NCBI GenBank assembly: GCA_027063325.1
Contig: JAMOSA010000171.1
Span: 1-11,895 of the forward strand
DNA: 11,895 nt
Direction of reading: 5' to 3'
Origin: Campylobacteraceae bacterium
GTDB taxonomy: Bacteria > Campylobacterota > Campylobacteria > Campylobacterales > Sulfurovaceae
Shown: positions 1-6,025 of the stretch, piece after piece
Position numbering within the stretch: position 1 is the stretch's first letter
Layout: each line of letters starts with the position of its first letter
Program-made: the position numbers and the translations under genes
Notes under the pieces: generated by a model
Told to the model about the DNA's origin: nothing
Seen by the model: the letters and a program-made list of their open reading frames with translations, nothing else
Database searches by the model: none

Positions 1-75
1 AAAACTATATTTGGTATTGAGCCTTTTGAGATGGATGATATTCAACAACAAATTTACGATGCTATTTATCAATAG
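1..75 (+). CDS. 3' end of an unidentified gene, cut by window edge
   Basis: Frame 1 is open from the first base and ends at a TAG at 73-75, giving 24 residues that finish in QQQIYDAIYQ. The other two forward frames hit stops within the first 40 bases, so this is the only open frame here. Nothing in the fragment identifies a family. The next forward ORF, at 96-296, lies in a different frame only 20 bases on and has no good ribosome binding site. The two pieces may therefore be one protein broken by a frameshift plus the TAG. Confidence that this is coding rests only on the open frame and on the lack of any minus-strand gene in the region. Confidence 0.4.
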   Translation, partial: KTIFGIEPFEMDDIQQQIYDAIYQ

Positions 76-95
76 GATTCATTTTTGGGTGTCCT

Positions 96-296
96 ATGAG
101 AAACTCAGGAGATCTAACTATACCTAATGGTACAGATTGCCCAACAAGTGGCTTGGCTTATGTATATGGCAAAGATAACAGTAGAGTAAAAACACTCTTT
201 AAGACAGATACTTCTATTGATATGGCACTAATAGGAGGAGATGAGACAAGCTATAACAATTGCTATGATATGTTAGATGAAGGTTGTCAGCCATAA
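96..296 (+). CDS. Small hypothetical protein or frameshifted C-terminal fragment
   Basis: This ORF of 66 residues runs from ATG 96 to TAA 294-296. I do not recognise a family. It is Gly/Asn/Asp/Thr-rich and has three cysteines (near residues 15, 56 and 64), two of them in the tail CYDMLDEGC. A cysteine pair close to the C-terminus resembles the disulphide loop of secreted or pilin-like proteins, but there is no signal peptide or hydrophobic N-terminus. Upstream of the ATG there is no purine-rich Shine-Dalgarno sequence, only T- and G-containing sequence. The frame is open back to position 39 without another usual start codon. This fits a C-terminal fragment continuing the frame-1 remnant at 1-75, with the shift near the T-run at 82-86. 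It could also be a genuine small gene or chance. No minus-strand gene competes here, which favours it being real or a recent remnant. Confidence 0.4.
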   Translation: MRNSGDLTIPNGTDCPTSGLAYVYGKDNSRVKTLFKTDTSIDMALIGGDETSYNNCYDMLDEGCQP

Positions 297-351
297 AAAA
301 TTTGAATATTCCCAGCTTATGAGTATTCACATACTGCTCTATGGTTCTACT

Positions 352-391
352 ATTAACCAATTCCTACCCAAATTGGGTAGGATTGGTTAAT
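352..391. terminator. Hairpin between convergent genes, likely bidirectional terminator
   Basis: The arms are an inverted repeat of 17 bases with a single bulged T in the left arm and a 5-base loop (ATTAACCAATTCCTACCC facing GGGTAGGATTGGTTAAT). The right arm runs into the stop codon of dctP (391-393), and the left side faces the plus-strand remnant ending at 296. The position between convergent transcription units suggests termination in both directions. Neither side has a clean run of T after the stem, so intrinsic termination is inferred from stem strength and position. Confidence 0.55.
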
Positions 392-1464
392 TATTCGCTT
401 AACTCTTTACTTGTTTTCAGATAGTCATACTGACTCATCATAGACCATGCTCTTGCTTTTTTCATATATGCTGTATAATCCTCATAAATCTCTTTGAATT
501 TTGGATTTTTGGCTGCATACTCGGCATATACTTCATCACTTGCTTTTTTGAGTGCTTTAAGCACCTCTTTTGGGAATGTCTTTACTTGAATATCTGGATA
601 GTCTCTCTTCATCTTTGCCCATGCATTTACAGACTCTGCAAAATTTTCAATATACATATCCATAGCAGCTGCTTTCATACCAACTTCAAGCATCTTTTGA
701 TACTTTTTTGGTAATTTATCAAATGCTCTTTTGTTAATTAGAAATTGCATCTCACTTGCTGGTTCATGCCAATCTGTATAGTAGTATTTTGCTACTTTGT
801 GAAAACCCATCTTTATATCCATACCAGGTCCTACCCACTCAAGTGCATCAATAGTACCACGATCTAAGGCTGTATATAACTCTCCAGCTGGTATATTTGT
901 AACATTTACTCCAAGCTTTGCCATAACTTCACCGGCAAGTCCAGGGATTCTCATCTTTAGACCCTTTAGATCTTTTATACTTTTAATCTCTTTTCTATAC
1001 CAACCACCCATCTGGTTGCCTGTATTTCCACCTGGATAACTATATACCTTAAATTTACTATATACCTCTTTCATATACTTCATACCATTGCCATAGTAAA
1101 ACCATGCATACTGCTCTGATGGTGTCATACCAAATGGAACTGTAGTAAACCATACAGTATTTATATCTTTACCTTTCCAGTAGTAACTTCCACTATGACC
1201 CATTTGATACTGACCACCTTTGACCATATCTAGTATGCCAAGTGGAGCTTTATGCTTCTCTTTACCCTCTACTTTTATAATAAATTCACCTCCACTCATC
1301 TCTTTCATCCAAGCAGCCAATTTTGCCGGAGGTGAAGCTAGTGGAGTCAAAGTAGATGGCCAAGTCTCAGCTAGTTTCCATTTAATCTTCTTTGCCGACA
1401 GAGGCGAAGAGAGCAACAACAGTGTACCAGAGAGTACTACAGCACCCTTTACAAATCTTTTCAT
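391..1464 (-). CDS. dctP: TRAP transporter substrate-binding protein, DctP family, TakP-like
   Basis: This is a periplasmic binding protein of a tripartite (TRAP) secondary transporter, which captures an organic acid and passes it to a DctQM membrane permease. The product has 357 residues. Residues 1-24 form a Sec signal peptide: a KRFVKG positive start, a Leu/Val-rich core, and a likely cut after PLSA. Family blocks are PGGNTGNQMGGW, LKMRIPGLAGEVM and LEWVGP. The Gln, Arg, Glu and Trp that align with the 2-oxo acid and sodium site of Rhodobacter TakP are all kept (about Q151, R172, E209, W210). By family, the ligand is probably a 2-oxo or 2-hydroxy monocarboxylate. The exact substrate is not readable from sequence. 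The start is ATG 1464, five bases after AAGGAG; an in-frame GTG at 1470 overlaps that site and is less likely. No DctQ/DctM genes are present, so the permease must be elsewhere. The gene ends inside the hairpin at 352-391. Confidence 0.93.
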   Translation of the reverse strand: MKRFVKGAVVLSGTLLLLSSPLSAKKIKWKLAETWPSTLTPLASPPAKLAAWMKEMSGGEFIIKVEGKEKHKAPLGILDMVKGGQYQMGHSGSYYWKGKDINTVWFTTVPFGMTPSEQYAWFYYGNGMKYMKEVYSKFKVYSYPGGNTGNQMGGWYRKEIKSIKDLKGLKMRIPGLAGEVMAKLGVNVTNIPAGELYTALDRGTIDALEWVGPGMDIKMGFHKVAKYYYTDWHEPASEMQFLINKRAFDKLPKKYQKMLEVGMKAAAMDMYIENFAESVNAWAKMKRDYPDIQVKTFPKEVLKALKKASDEVYAEYAAKNPKFKEIYEDYTAYMKKARAWSMMSQYDYLKTSKELSE

Positions 1465-1469
1465 TAACA

Positions 1470-1475
1470 CTCCTT
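1470..1475 (-). promoter_or_regulatory. Shine-Dalgarno site that sets the dctP start
   Basis: On the minus strand this reads AAGGAG, five bases before ATG 1464. The alternative GTG at 1468-1470 begins with the last G of this site and has no Shine-Dalgarno sequence of its own at proper spacing, so the shorter 357-residue product is favoured. Confidence 0.75.
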
Positions 1476-1499
1476 GATATAAATTAAGCTAAAAAAGCT

Positions 1500-1530
1500 A
1501 TTGTAACTGAAAAAAACTGAAACTAATCAA
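1500..1530 (-). promoter_or_regulatory. Putative dctP promoter with two direct repeats
   Basis: In the 81-base gap before dctP, the minus strand has a possible -10 hexamer TACAAT (1500-1505) and a weak -35-like TTGATT (1525-1530) with a long 19-base spacer. Between them the octamer TTTCAGTT occurs twice (plus-strand AACTGAAA at 1505-1512 and 1515-1522), spaced 10 bases, about one helical turn. That layout could suit a tandem regulator site. The AT-rich background makes chance matches likely, so this is tentative. Confidence 0.3.
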
Positions 1531-1545
1531 GCAATATTCAAATAT

Positions 1546-2382
1546 CTATTCATCATCTTCATATCTGTTTAAAATATAACAAAATCTAAGTCCATGCAAA
1601 AAAATAGCCCATGATATATATATCCACAAAAAGAAAAACAGTATTGAACTCACACTTCCATATATACCTATAAGACTCTTATTCAAGTATATATAATACA
1701 AAAATAGACTCTTACCAAGATACCAAATAACTGAAGCTATAAACGAACTAATAATTGACGCTTTTGAATCTATAGGAATTGCTGGTGAGATTTGATATGC
1801 TATATAAAAAAGCCCCCAAATAATCAGATATGGCAGTATAAAATAGATATGAAAGAGTGTAGCCAGACCCAAATCTTCAAGGTATTTTTGTATCACATTT
1901 GAGAGCCAAAAAGATACACCAAGCATTACAGGTACTAATATCATCAAAATTGAGTATGTTTTAAATGCTGAGAATAATCCTCTTTGTGATGTTTCAAATA
2001 TATCATTGACAATAAAGTCATAATCCCTAAAAAACATAACAGCAGCAAAGAGTACATATATACTACCAATTACCCCTAGTCTATTGGCATTAGCTACAAA
2101 CATATCTATATTTTGCATAATAGCTTTTGAATTTGTCGGAGCCAATGATTTTTCTAACATTTGATGAAGTTGATTGTATGTAGTATCAAATATAGGCATA
2201 TGAGTAAAGATTACAAGCAGTATTACCAAAAATGGAATCAAAAAAAATAGAGTACTCCAACTCATACTAGCAGCATAAAAACCCAGTTTGTCATGAAAGA
2301 ACTCTTTGAAAAAATCTCTTATAAAGAGATAGTAGTTGTATAGCAAAAGAGAGATAGAAGTAAGCTTTTCTCTCTTTTTCAC
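1546..2382 (-). CDS. YihY/BrkB family inner-membrane protein (formerly 'ribonuclease BN')
   Basis: This is an integral membrane protein of 278 residues with six predicted hydrophobic segments (about 37-61, 101-121, 141-162, 174-196, 206-231 and 240-267). Family marks are AASMSWSTLFFLIPFLVIL in the first segment and YGSVSSILFFFLWIYISWAI in the last, matching the YihY/BrkB pattern of AA-L-Y-T--PLL and YG-(L/V)-S--LFLWLY. The old name ribonuclease BN came from a misassignment in E. coli; molecular function is not established and a transport or flippase-like role is only a guess. It starts at GTG 2382, two bases after the stop of the GlcD-like gene, with a weak GGGG-containing site upstream. No other usual start occurs before the first membrane segment. 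It is tightly linked to the two upstream genes, and C. jejuni has the same neighbour order as far as I recall (Cj1212c-Cj1213c). Confidence 0.9.
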   Translation of the reverse strand: MKKREKLTSISLLLYNYYLFIRDFFKEFFHDKLGFYAASMSWSTLFFLIPFLVILLVIFTHMPIFDTTYNQLHQMLEKSLAPTNSKAIMQNIDMFVANANRLGVIGSIYVLFAAVMFFRDYDFIVNDIFETSQRGLFSAFKTYSILMILVPVMLGVSFWLSNVIQKYLEDLGLATLFHIYFILPYLIIWGLFYIAYQISPAIPIDSKASIISSFIASVIWYLGKSLFLYYIYLNKSLIGIYGSVSSILFFFLWIYISWAIFLHGLRFCYILNRYEDDE

Positions 2383-2384
2383 AC

Positions 2385-3764
2385 CTATAACCCCATTTTA
2401 CCAGGATTTAAAATATTATTTGGATCAAATGCCTTTTTGAGATCCCTAAATAGTTGCAACTCTTGTGGTGTAAATGCTATATCCATAAACTCAGCTTTAC
2501 TAAGCCCTATACCATGTTCTCCACTTAGAGTACCATCTATATCTACTACCAGTTCAAAAATCTCTCTTATTGCCTTGTGACCCTTGTTTAGCTCATCTTT
2601 GTTACTACCATCAACCATTACATTTACATGTATATTACCATCTCCAGCATGTCCAAAACAAGGCACCATCAAACCATACTTTGCACCTATTGCATATATA
2701 TTATCAAGAGCTTCAGGCAGACGGCTTCTTGGTACTGATATATCTTCATTTAACTTCTTGGTACCATACATTGTAATAGATGGTGATGCATTTCTTCTTG
2801 CTTTCCATAATTTATCTCTTTCAGCTTGATCTGTTGCAATCTGGAAATCCAATGCACCATTTTCTTTGAATGACTCTTTTAGAATATGTAGTTGAAATTC
2901 AACCTCCTCTTCCACATTACCATCTACATCACCTATCAACAAAGCTCCCGCATCTTCTGGCAGAGATATACCCATCTTCTCTTTGACCGCTTTTACTACC
3001 AAAGCATCCAAAAACTCCATAGCAACCGGATTTGCACCACTTGCAAGAGATTTAAATACAGCATTCATAGCAGATTGTACATCTGGAAATACACCCATAT
3101 ATGACTTTGCAAATTTTGGCTTTGGAATAAGCTTGAGTGTAATTTCAGTAATTACAGCCAATGTTCCCTCACTTGCTATCAAGGTTCCTGCAATATTGTA
3201 TCCAGCTACATCCTTGATAGTTTTTTTACCTGCTCTGATAATATCTCCATTTGCCCTCACAGCTCTTAGTGCCATTACATAATCTTTTGTAAGCCCATAC
3301 TTTGCAGCTCTCATACCACCTGCATTTTCACTCACATTTCCACCAATAGTAGAGTACTCTTCACTGGCTGGATCTGGTGGATAAAACAATCCTACCTCTT
3401 CTACTTTTCTTTGAAGCTCTTTGTTTATTACTCCAGGTTGAACTACTACAAGCATATTCTCCATATCAATCTCAAGGATCTTATTCATATGCTTCTCCAT
3501 AGCCAGTACAATACCGCCATTTGCCGGTAATGCACCACCTGTAAAGCCACTCCCTGCACCTCTTGGTACTATTGGGATTTTGTGATGATTGCAATATACC
3601 AGTACCCTACTGACATCCTCTTCATCTCTTGGAAAGACTACAGCTTCAGGCTCATAATATGTACGCGTAGCATCATAACTGTATGCTCTAAGGTGGGCTT
3701 TGTCACTGTATATATTATCATCACCTACAATATCTTTTAGTGCTTTTATATGCTCTTTTTCCAT
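2385..3764 (-). CDS. glcD: FAD-linked 2-hydroxy acid dehydrogenase, GlcD / D-lactate dehydrogenase-like
   Basis: This flavoprotein of the vanillyl-alcohol-oxidase/PCMH fold oxidises a 2-hydroxy acid (D-lactate, glycolate or D-2-hydroxyglutarate type) to the 2-oxo acid. The 459 residues are full length for the family. The FAD-binding domain spans about 36-214, with PRGAGSGFTGGA at 67-78, YPPDPAS around 128-134 and GGNVSENAGG at 141-150. The C-terminal oxidase domain has GHAGDGNIHVN at 371-381, GEHGIG at 415-420 and FDPNNILNPGK at 446-456. H372, H379 and E416 match the metal/substrate-binding positions known from D-2-hydroxyglutarate dehydrogenases. There is no iron-sulphur domain and no GlcE/GlcF gene alongside, so electrons must go to a separate acceptor. 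The ATG overlaps the upstream stop as TAATG, with AGGAG about nine bases before it, indicating translational coupling. The exact substrate cannot be settled from sequence. Confidence 0.93.
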   Translation of the reverse strand: MEKEHIKALKDIVGDDNIYSDKAHLRAYSYDATRTYYEPEAVVFPRDEEDVSRVLVYCNHHKIPIVPRGAGSGFTGGALPANGGIVLAMEKHMNKILEIDMENMLVVVQPGVINKELQRKVEEVGLFYPPDPASEEYSTIGGNVSENAGGMRAAKYGLTKDYVMALRAVRANGDIIRAGKKTIKDVAGYNIAGTLIASEGTLAVITEITLKLIPKPKFAKSYMGVFPDVQSAMNAVFKSLASGANPVAMEFLDALVVKAVKEKMGISLPEDAGALLIGDVDGNVEEEVEFQLHILKESFKENGALDFQIATDQAERDKLWKARRNASPSITMYGTKKLNEDISVPRSRLPEALDNIYAIGAKYGLMVPCFGHAGDGNIHVNVMVDGSNKDELNKGHKAIREIFELVVDIDGTLSGEHGIGLSKAEFMDIAFTPQELQLFRDLKKAFDPNNILNPGKMGL

Positions 3765-4447
3765 TAGTGAATTGCTCCTACACTCTTATAGTAATCTCCA
3801 GTTGCTTTTGAGCTGAATAATCCACCTCTAATATGAGTAAATCTCATATAAAACGGATATTTTGTCTCATTTCCTACTGCACTGAAATCTTTTTGTGCTA
3901 TAACTCTTTTGCTGATTGGATCAAAAAGTACCGCTTTGCCTCTTTTGACAATATATACCAATCCAACCTGAGCCTCTTTTGCAAATTTGTTTAAGTTTGA
4001 CGGTGTTGGAGTCGAATCACCCTCTCTTGCCAAAAATGCTGCATAAATATCTGGATGTATCCAATTTTTATTTGCACTCTTTGTAACTTTCATATATGTA
4101 TCTACATTTGGAGCTAACACCAATACATTACTATACAGATAACCTCCTATGACTTTATCACCAACTGAAACAATACTTCTTGAAGTTGGCAAACTGTCAT
4201 CAGCCAAAAGATCTCCTTTTGTTATCTTTACTTTTGATACAGACTCTTGAATGGCAATAGCTGTAATTGCTTTACGGTTTTTACCAAGAGTATGTATAAC
4301 TATACCACTCATACCATTTACCGGAAAGGGCTTGTTTAATGTAATAGTATTACCATTTACAGAAGCTACTGAAGTAGTAACTGTAGATGGGAAAAAACCT
4401 GCAAATACAGGTACTATAGCACACACTGCTACTAATATCTTTTTCAT
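3764..4447 (-). CDS. Exported protein with PgbA N-terminal-like domain
   Basis: This is a 227-residue secreted or periplasmic protein. Residues 1-16 (MKKILVAVCAIVPVFA) are a signal peptide with a likely cut before GFFPS. The rest resembles the N-terminal domain of Helicobacter plasminogen-binding protein PgbA: a short beta-rich opening (NGNTITLNKPF, GMSGIVIH), an LPT motif near residue 87, VLVLAPN, a W-HPDIYAAFL stretch, PTPSNLNKFAKEAQVGLVYIV, then a domain ending around FDPISKRVI. PgbA's longer Lys-rich C-terminal part, linked to plasminogen binding, is absent, so that activity should not be assumed. The likely ancestral role is unknown. The start is supported by GAAGGAAAA upstream. Its stop overlaps the GlcD-like start by one base, and the three-gene order resembles Cj1214c-Cj1213c-Cj1212c of C. 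jejuni. Confidence 0.75.
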   Translation of the reverse strand: MKKILVAVCAIVPVFAGFFPSTVTTSVASVNGNTITLNKPFPVNGMSGIVIHTLGKNRKAITAIAIQESVSKVKITKGDLLADDSLPTSRSIVSVGDKVIGGYLYSNVLVLAPNVDTYMKVTKSANKNWIHPDIYAAFLAREGDSTPTPSNLNKFAKEAQVGLVYIVKRGKAVLFDPISKRVIAQKDFSAVGNETKYPFYMRFTHIRGGLFSSKATGDYYKSVGAIH

Positions 4448-4489
4448 AATTTTCCTTCGTATATGTATATTTTGACTTAAATAATATAA

Positions 4490-4495
4490 ATTATA
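4490..4495 (-). promoter_or_regulatory. Putative -10 box for the PgbA-N/GlcD/YihY unit
   Basis: The minus strand reads TATAAT here, 42 bases before the ATG at 4447 and in an AT-rich stretch. Campylobacterota sigma-70 promoters usually show a good -10 with no conserved -35, which is what is seen: the sequence upstream is A/T tracts without TTGACA. It lies just after the oorC terminator, where a new promoter is expected. Confidence 0.5.
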
Positions 4496-4568
4496 CTTTT
4501 TAAAAATTAAATAGTGATTATGTTAAAATGGAGAGTTAATCAAATATCTTTTTGTATAGCAGTTTTTT

Positions 4569-4601
4569 AGTAAAATGCGTCCTTTTTGGACGCATTTTAC
4601 T
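4569..4601 (-). terminator. Intrinsic terminator of the oorDABC operon
   Basis: A perfect 14-base inverted repeat (AGTAAAATGCGTCC / GGACGCATTTTACT) surrounds a 5-base loop. The GC-rich core GCGTCC/GGACGC is flanked by AAAA on one side and TTTT on the other, the usual form of a terminator that can work in both directions. It overlaps the oorC stop codon (4600-4602) and separates this operon from the next promoter. Confidence 0.75.
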
Positions 4602-5157
4602 ATTTATTCATCGCCTCAAGAGCATACTTTTTACCAAGTTCAAAAGCTTTTAGGTTAGCTTCATGTACTTTTTTAGGTACTTTGCTTAGCATTGTATCAA
4701 TCAATACTTGCTCATCAATAGCATTTGTAAATACATTTGCAATTGCCAAAGCTACAACAGATTGAGTAATAACATTACCAACTTCCTCTTTTGCAATAGT
4801 AATAATTGGTATCTCTACAATATTCCAATTCTCTCTATCTTCATCAGTTGGATATACGAGGTTGGGATCAATTACAATTGTACCACCCTTTGCAACACCA
4901 TCTTTAAATAGCTGATAACTCTTGTCAGCAACAGAGAGCATAAAATCAATCTGACCATCAATTGCATAAGGGTAAAAAATCTCTTCATCATCTAACTGAA
5001 TATCAACTACCGTTGGACCACCACGAACTTGAGATGTATATGTAGCTGTTTTTATACCATATCCACCAGTTTTAATCTTTGCCGCTGCAAAAATCTCTCC
5101 AGCAAGTAGAACACCCTGTCCACCAACACCGGTAAATCGCATTACAATTCTACTCAT
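4600..5157 (-). CDS. oorC: 2-oxoglutarate:acceptor oxidoreductase, gamma subunit
   Basis: This is the gamma subunit of the four-subunit 2-oxoglutarate:acceptor oxidoreductase, which interconverts 2-oxoglutarate plus CoA with succinyl-CoA plus CO2 using a low-potential carrier. The 185 residues are typical length. The family signature FTGVGGQGVLLAG lies at 8-20 (glycine-rich loop 10-15), and TSQVRGGPTVVDI follows at 41-53. The subunit belongs to the cytoplasmic complex and contributes to CoA handling in this enzyme family. It starts nine bases after the oorB stop with AAGGGG as ribosome binding site and is the last gene of the operon, ended by the hairpin overlapping its stop codon. The order D-A-B-C and the sequence favour the 2-oxoglutarate enzyme over the pyruvate paralogue. 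Confidence 0.95.
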   Translation of the reverse strand: MSRIVMRFTGVGGQGVLLAGEIFAAAKIKTGGYGIKTATYTSQVRGGPTVVDIQLDDEEIFYPYAIDGQIDFMLSVADKSYQLFKDGVAKGGTIVIDPNLVYPTDEDRENWNIVEIPIITIAKEEVGNVITQSVVALAIANVFTNAIDEQVLIDTMLSKVPKKVHEANLKAFELGKKYALEAMNK

Positions 5158-5166
5158 AACTGCCCC

Positions 5167-6024
5167 TTATAGTTTTTTCTTAAAATCATCTGGAGTAATC
5201 TTAGGACGCAATCCTTGATGTACTTTTTTGATCTCTTCATACATATCACAATACTCTTCAGCTTCTGTATCCTCTTTTAGGATTCCCGTTGGCAGATAAT
5301 TTAACTTCTCCTCTTCGCTTAGAGCATCATACTTCTTCTTAGGCATAGTAATACTATCTATCCAATCAAGGTTGGCCATAGCACTTTGCATTTTATTCTT
5401 TCTACCAAGGTTAATATGGCAATTTGATAATGCTTCAACATATGAAAAACCTTTATGATCCAAAGCCTTTTGTATAACTTTTTCAAGTTTTCTTGGTTCA
5501 CTAACTTTTTCTCTAGCTACAAATGATGCTCCAGCAGCTTCAGCCAGTTTACAACCATCAAATGTTGGGTCAATATTACCAGCTTTTTGAGATACTGTCC
5601 AAAAACCTCTTGGAGTTGTAGGAGATGTCTGAGAGTTTGTAAGACCATAGATAAAATTTTGAATAACTATCAATGTTATATCTATATTTCTTCTACAACC
5701 ATGAATTGTATGGTTACCACCAATTGCCAATGCATCACCATCACCAGCCACACATACTACATGCTTATCAGGATTTGCCAGTTTTACACCAGTTGCATAA
5801 GCTACAGTTCTACCATGAGTTGTATGAATAGTATTGAAATCAACATAAGAGCTGAATCTACCACTACATCCGATACCAGATATTACACATACATCATCTT
5901 TGTTCCATCCAAGCTTGTCAACTGCACGAATAAAAGCTTTAAGTATTACACCATCACCACAACCCCAACACCATAGTGTTGGCATCTTCTCTGTTCTTAA
6001 ATACTCATCATAATTAAATGCCAT
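5167..6024 (-). CDS. oorB: 2-oxoglutarate:acceptor oxidoreductase, beta (thiamine diphosphate) subunit
   Basis: This is the catalytic subunit carrying thiamine diphosphate and one [4Fe-4S] cluster. With the start at ATG 6024 it has 285 residues. C19 and C22 (WCWGCG), C53 (SGIGC) and C202 (SNCHIN) fit the four cluster ligands of this family. The cofactor motif is GDGDALAIGGNH from residue 94, ending with N123 in QNFIYGLT, which binds the metal and diphosphate. The stretch YGLTNSQTSPTTP follows. The start is chosen because AAGGAGGT sits eight bases before ATG 6024; the frame is open further upstream to 6051, but that would overlap oorA and lacks a comparable site. One base separates it from the oorA stop, so translation is probably coupled. 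Function as 2-oxoglutarate rather than pyruvate oxidoreductase is inferred from subunit order and similarity to OorB. Confidence 0.96.
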   Translation of the reverse strand: MAFNYDEYLRTEKMPTLWCWGCGDGVILKAFIRAVDKLGWNKDDVCVISGIGCSGRFSSYVDFNTIHTTHGRTVAYATGVKLANPDKHVVCVAGDGDALAIGGNHTIHGCRRNIDITLIVIQNFIYGLTNSQTSPTTPRGFWTVSQKAGNIDPTFDGCKLAEAAGASFVAREKVSEPRKLEKVIQKALDHKGFSYVEALSNCHINLGRKNKMQSAMANLDWIDSITMPKKKYDALSEEEKLNYLPTGILKEDTEAEEYCDMYEEIKKVHQGLRPKITPDDFKKKL

Positions 6025-6025
6025 C

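Noticed and set aside
303..329. Short inverted repeat TGAATA...TATTCA upstream of the main hairpin
   Set aside because: Only a 6-base AT-rich stem with a 15-base loop; too weak to call a structure.
4520..4570. 16-codon plus-strand ORF (MLKWRVNQISFCIAVF) ending at the oorC terminator
   Set aside because: No ribosome binding site, very short, and its stop lies inside the hairpin arm; likely chance in AT-rich DNA.
5587..5976. Plus-strand ORF of 129 codons opposite oorB
   Set aside because: Complementary to conserved oorB coding sequence; Cys/Thr/Tyr-rich with no motif.
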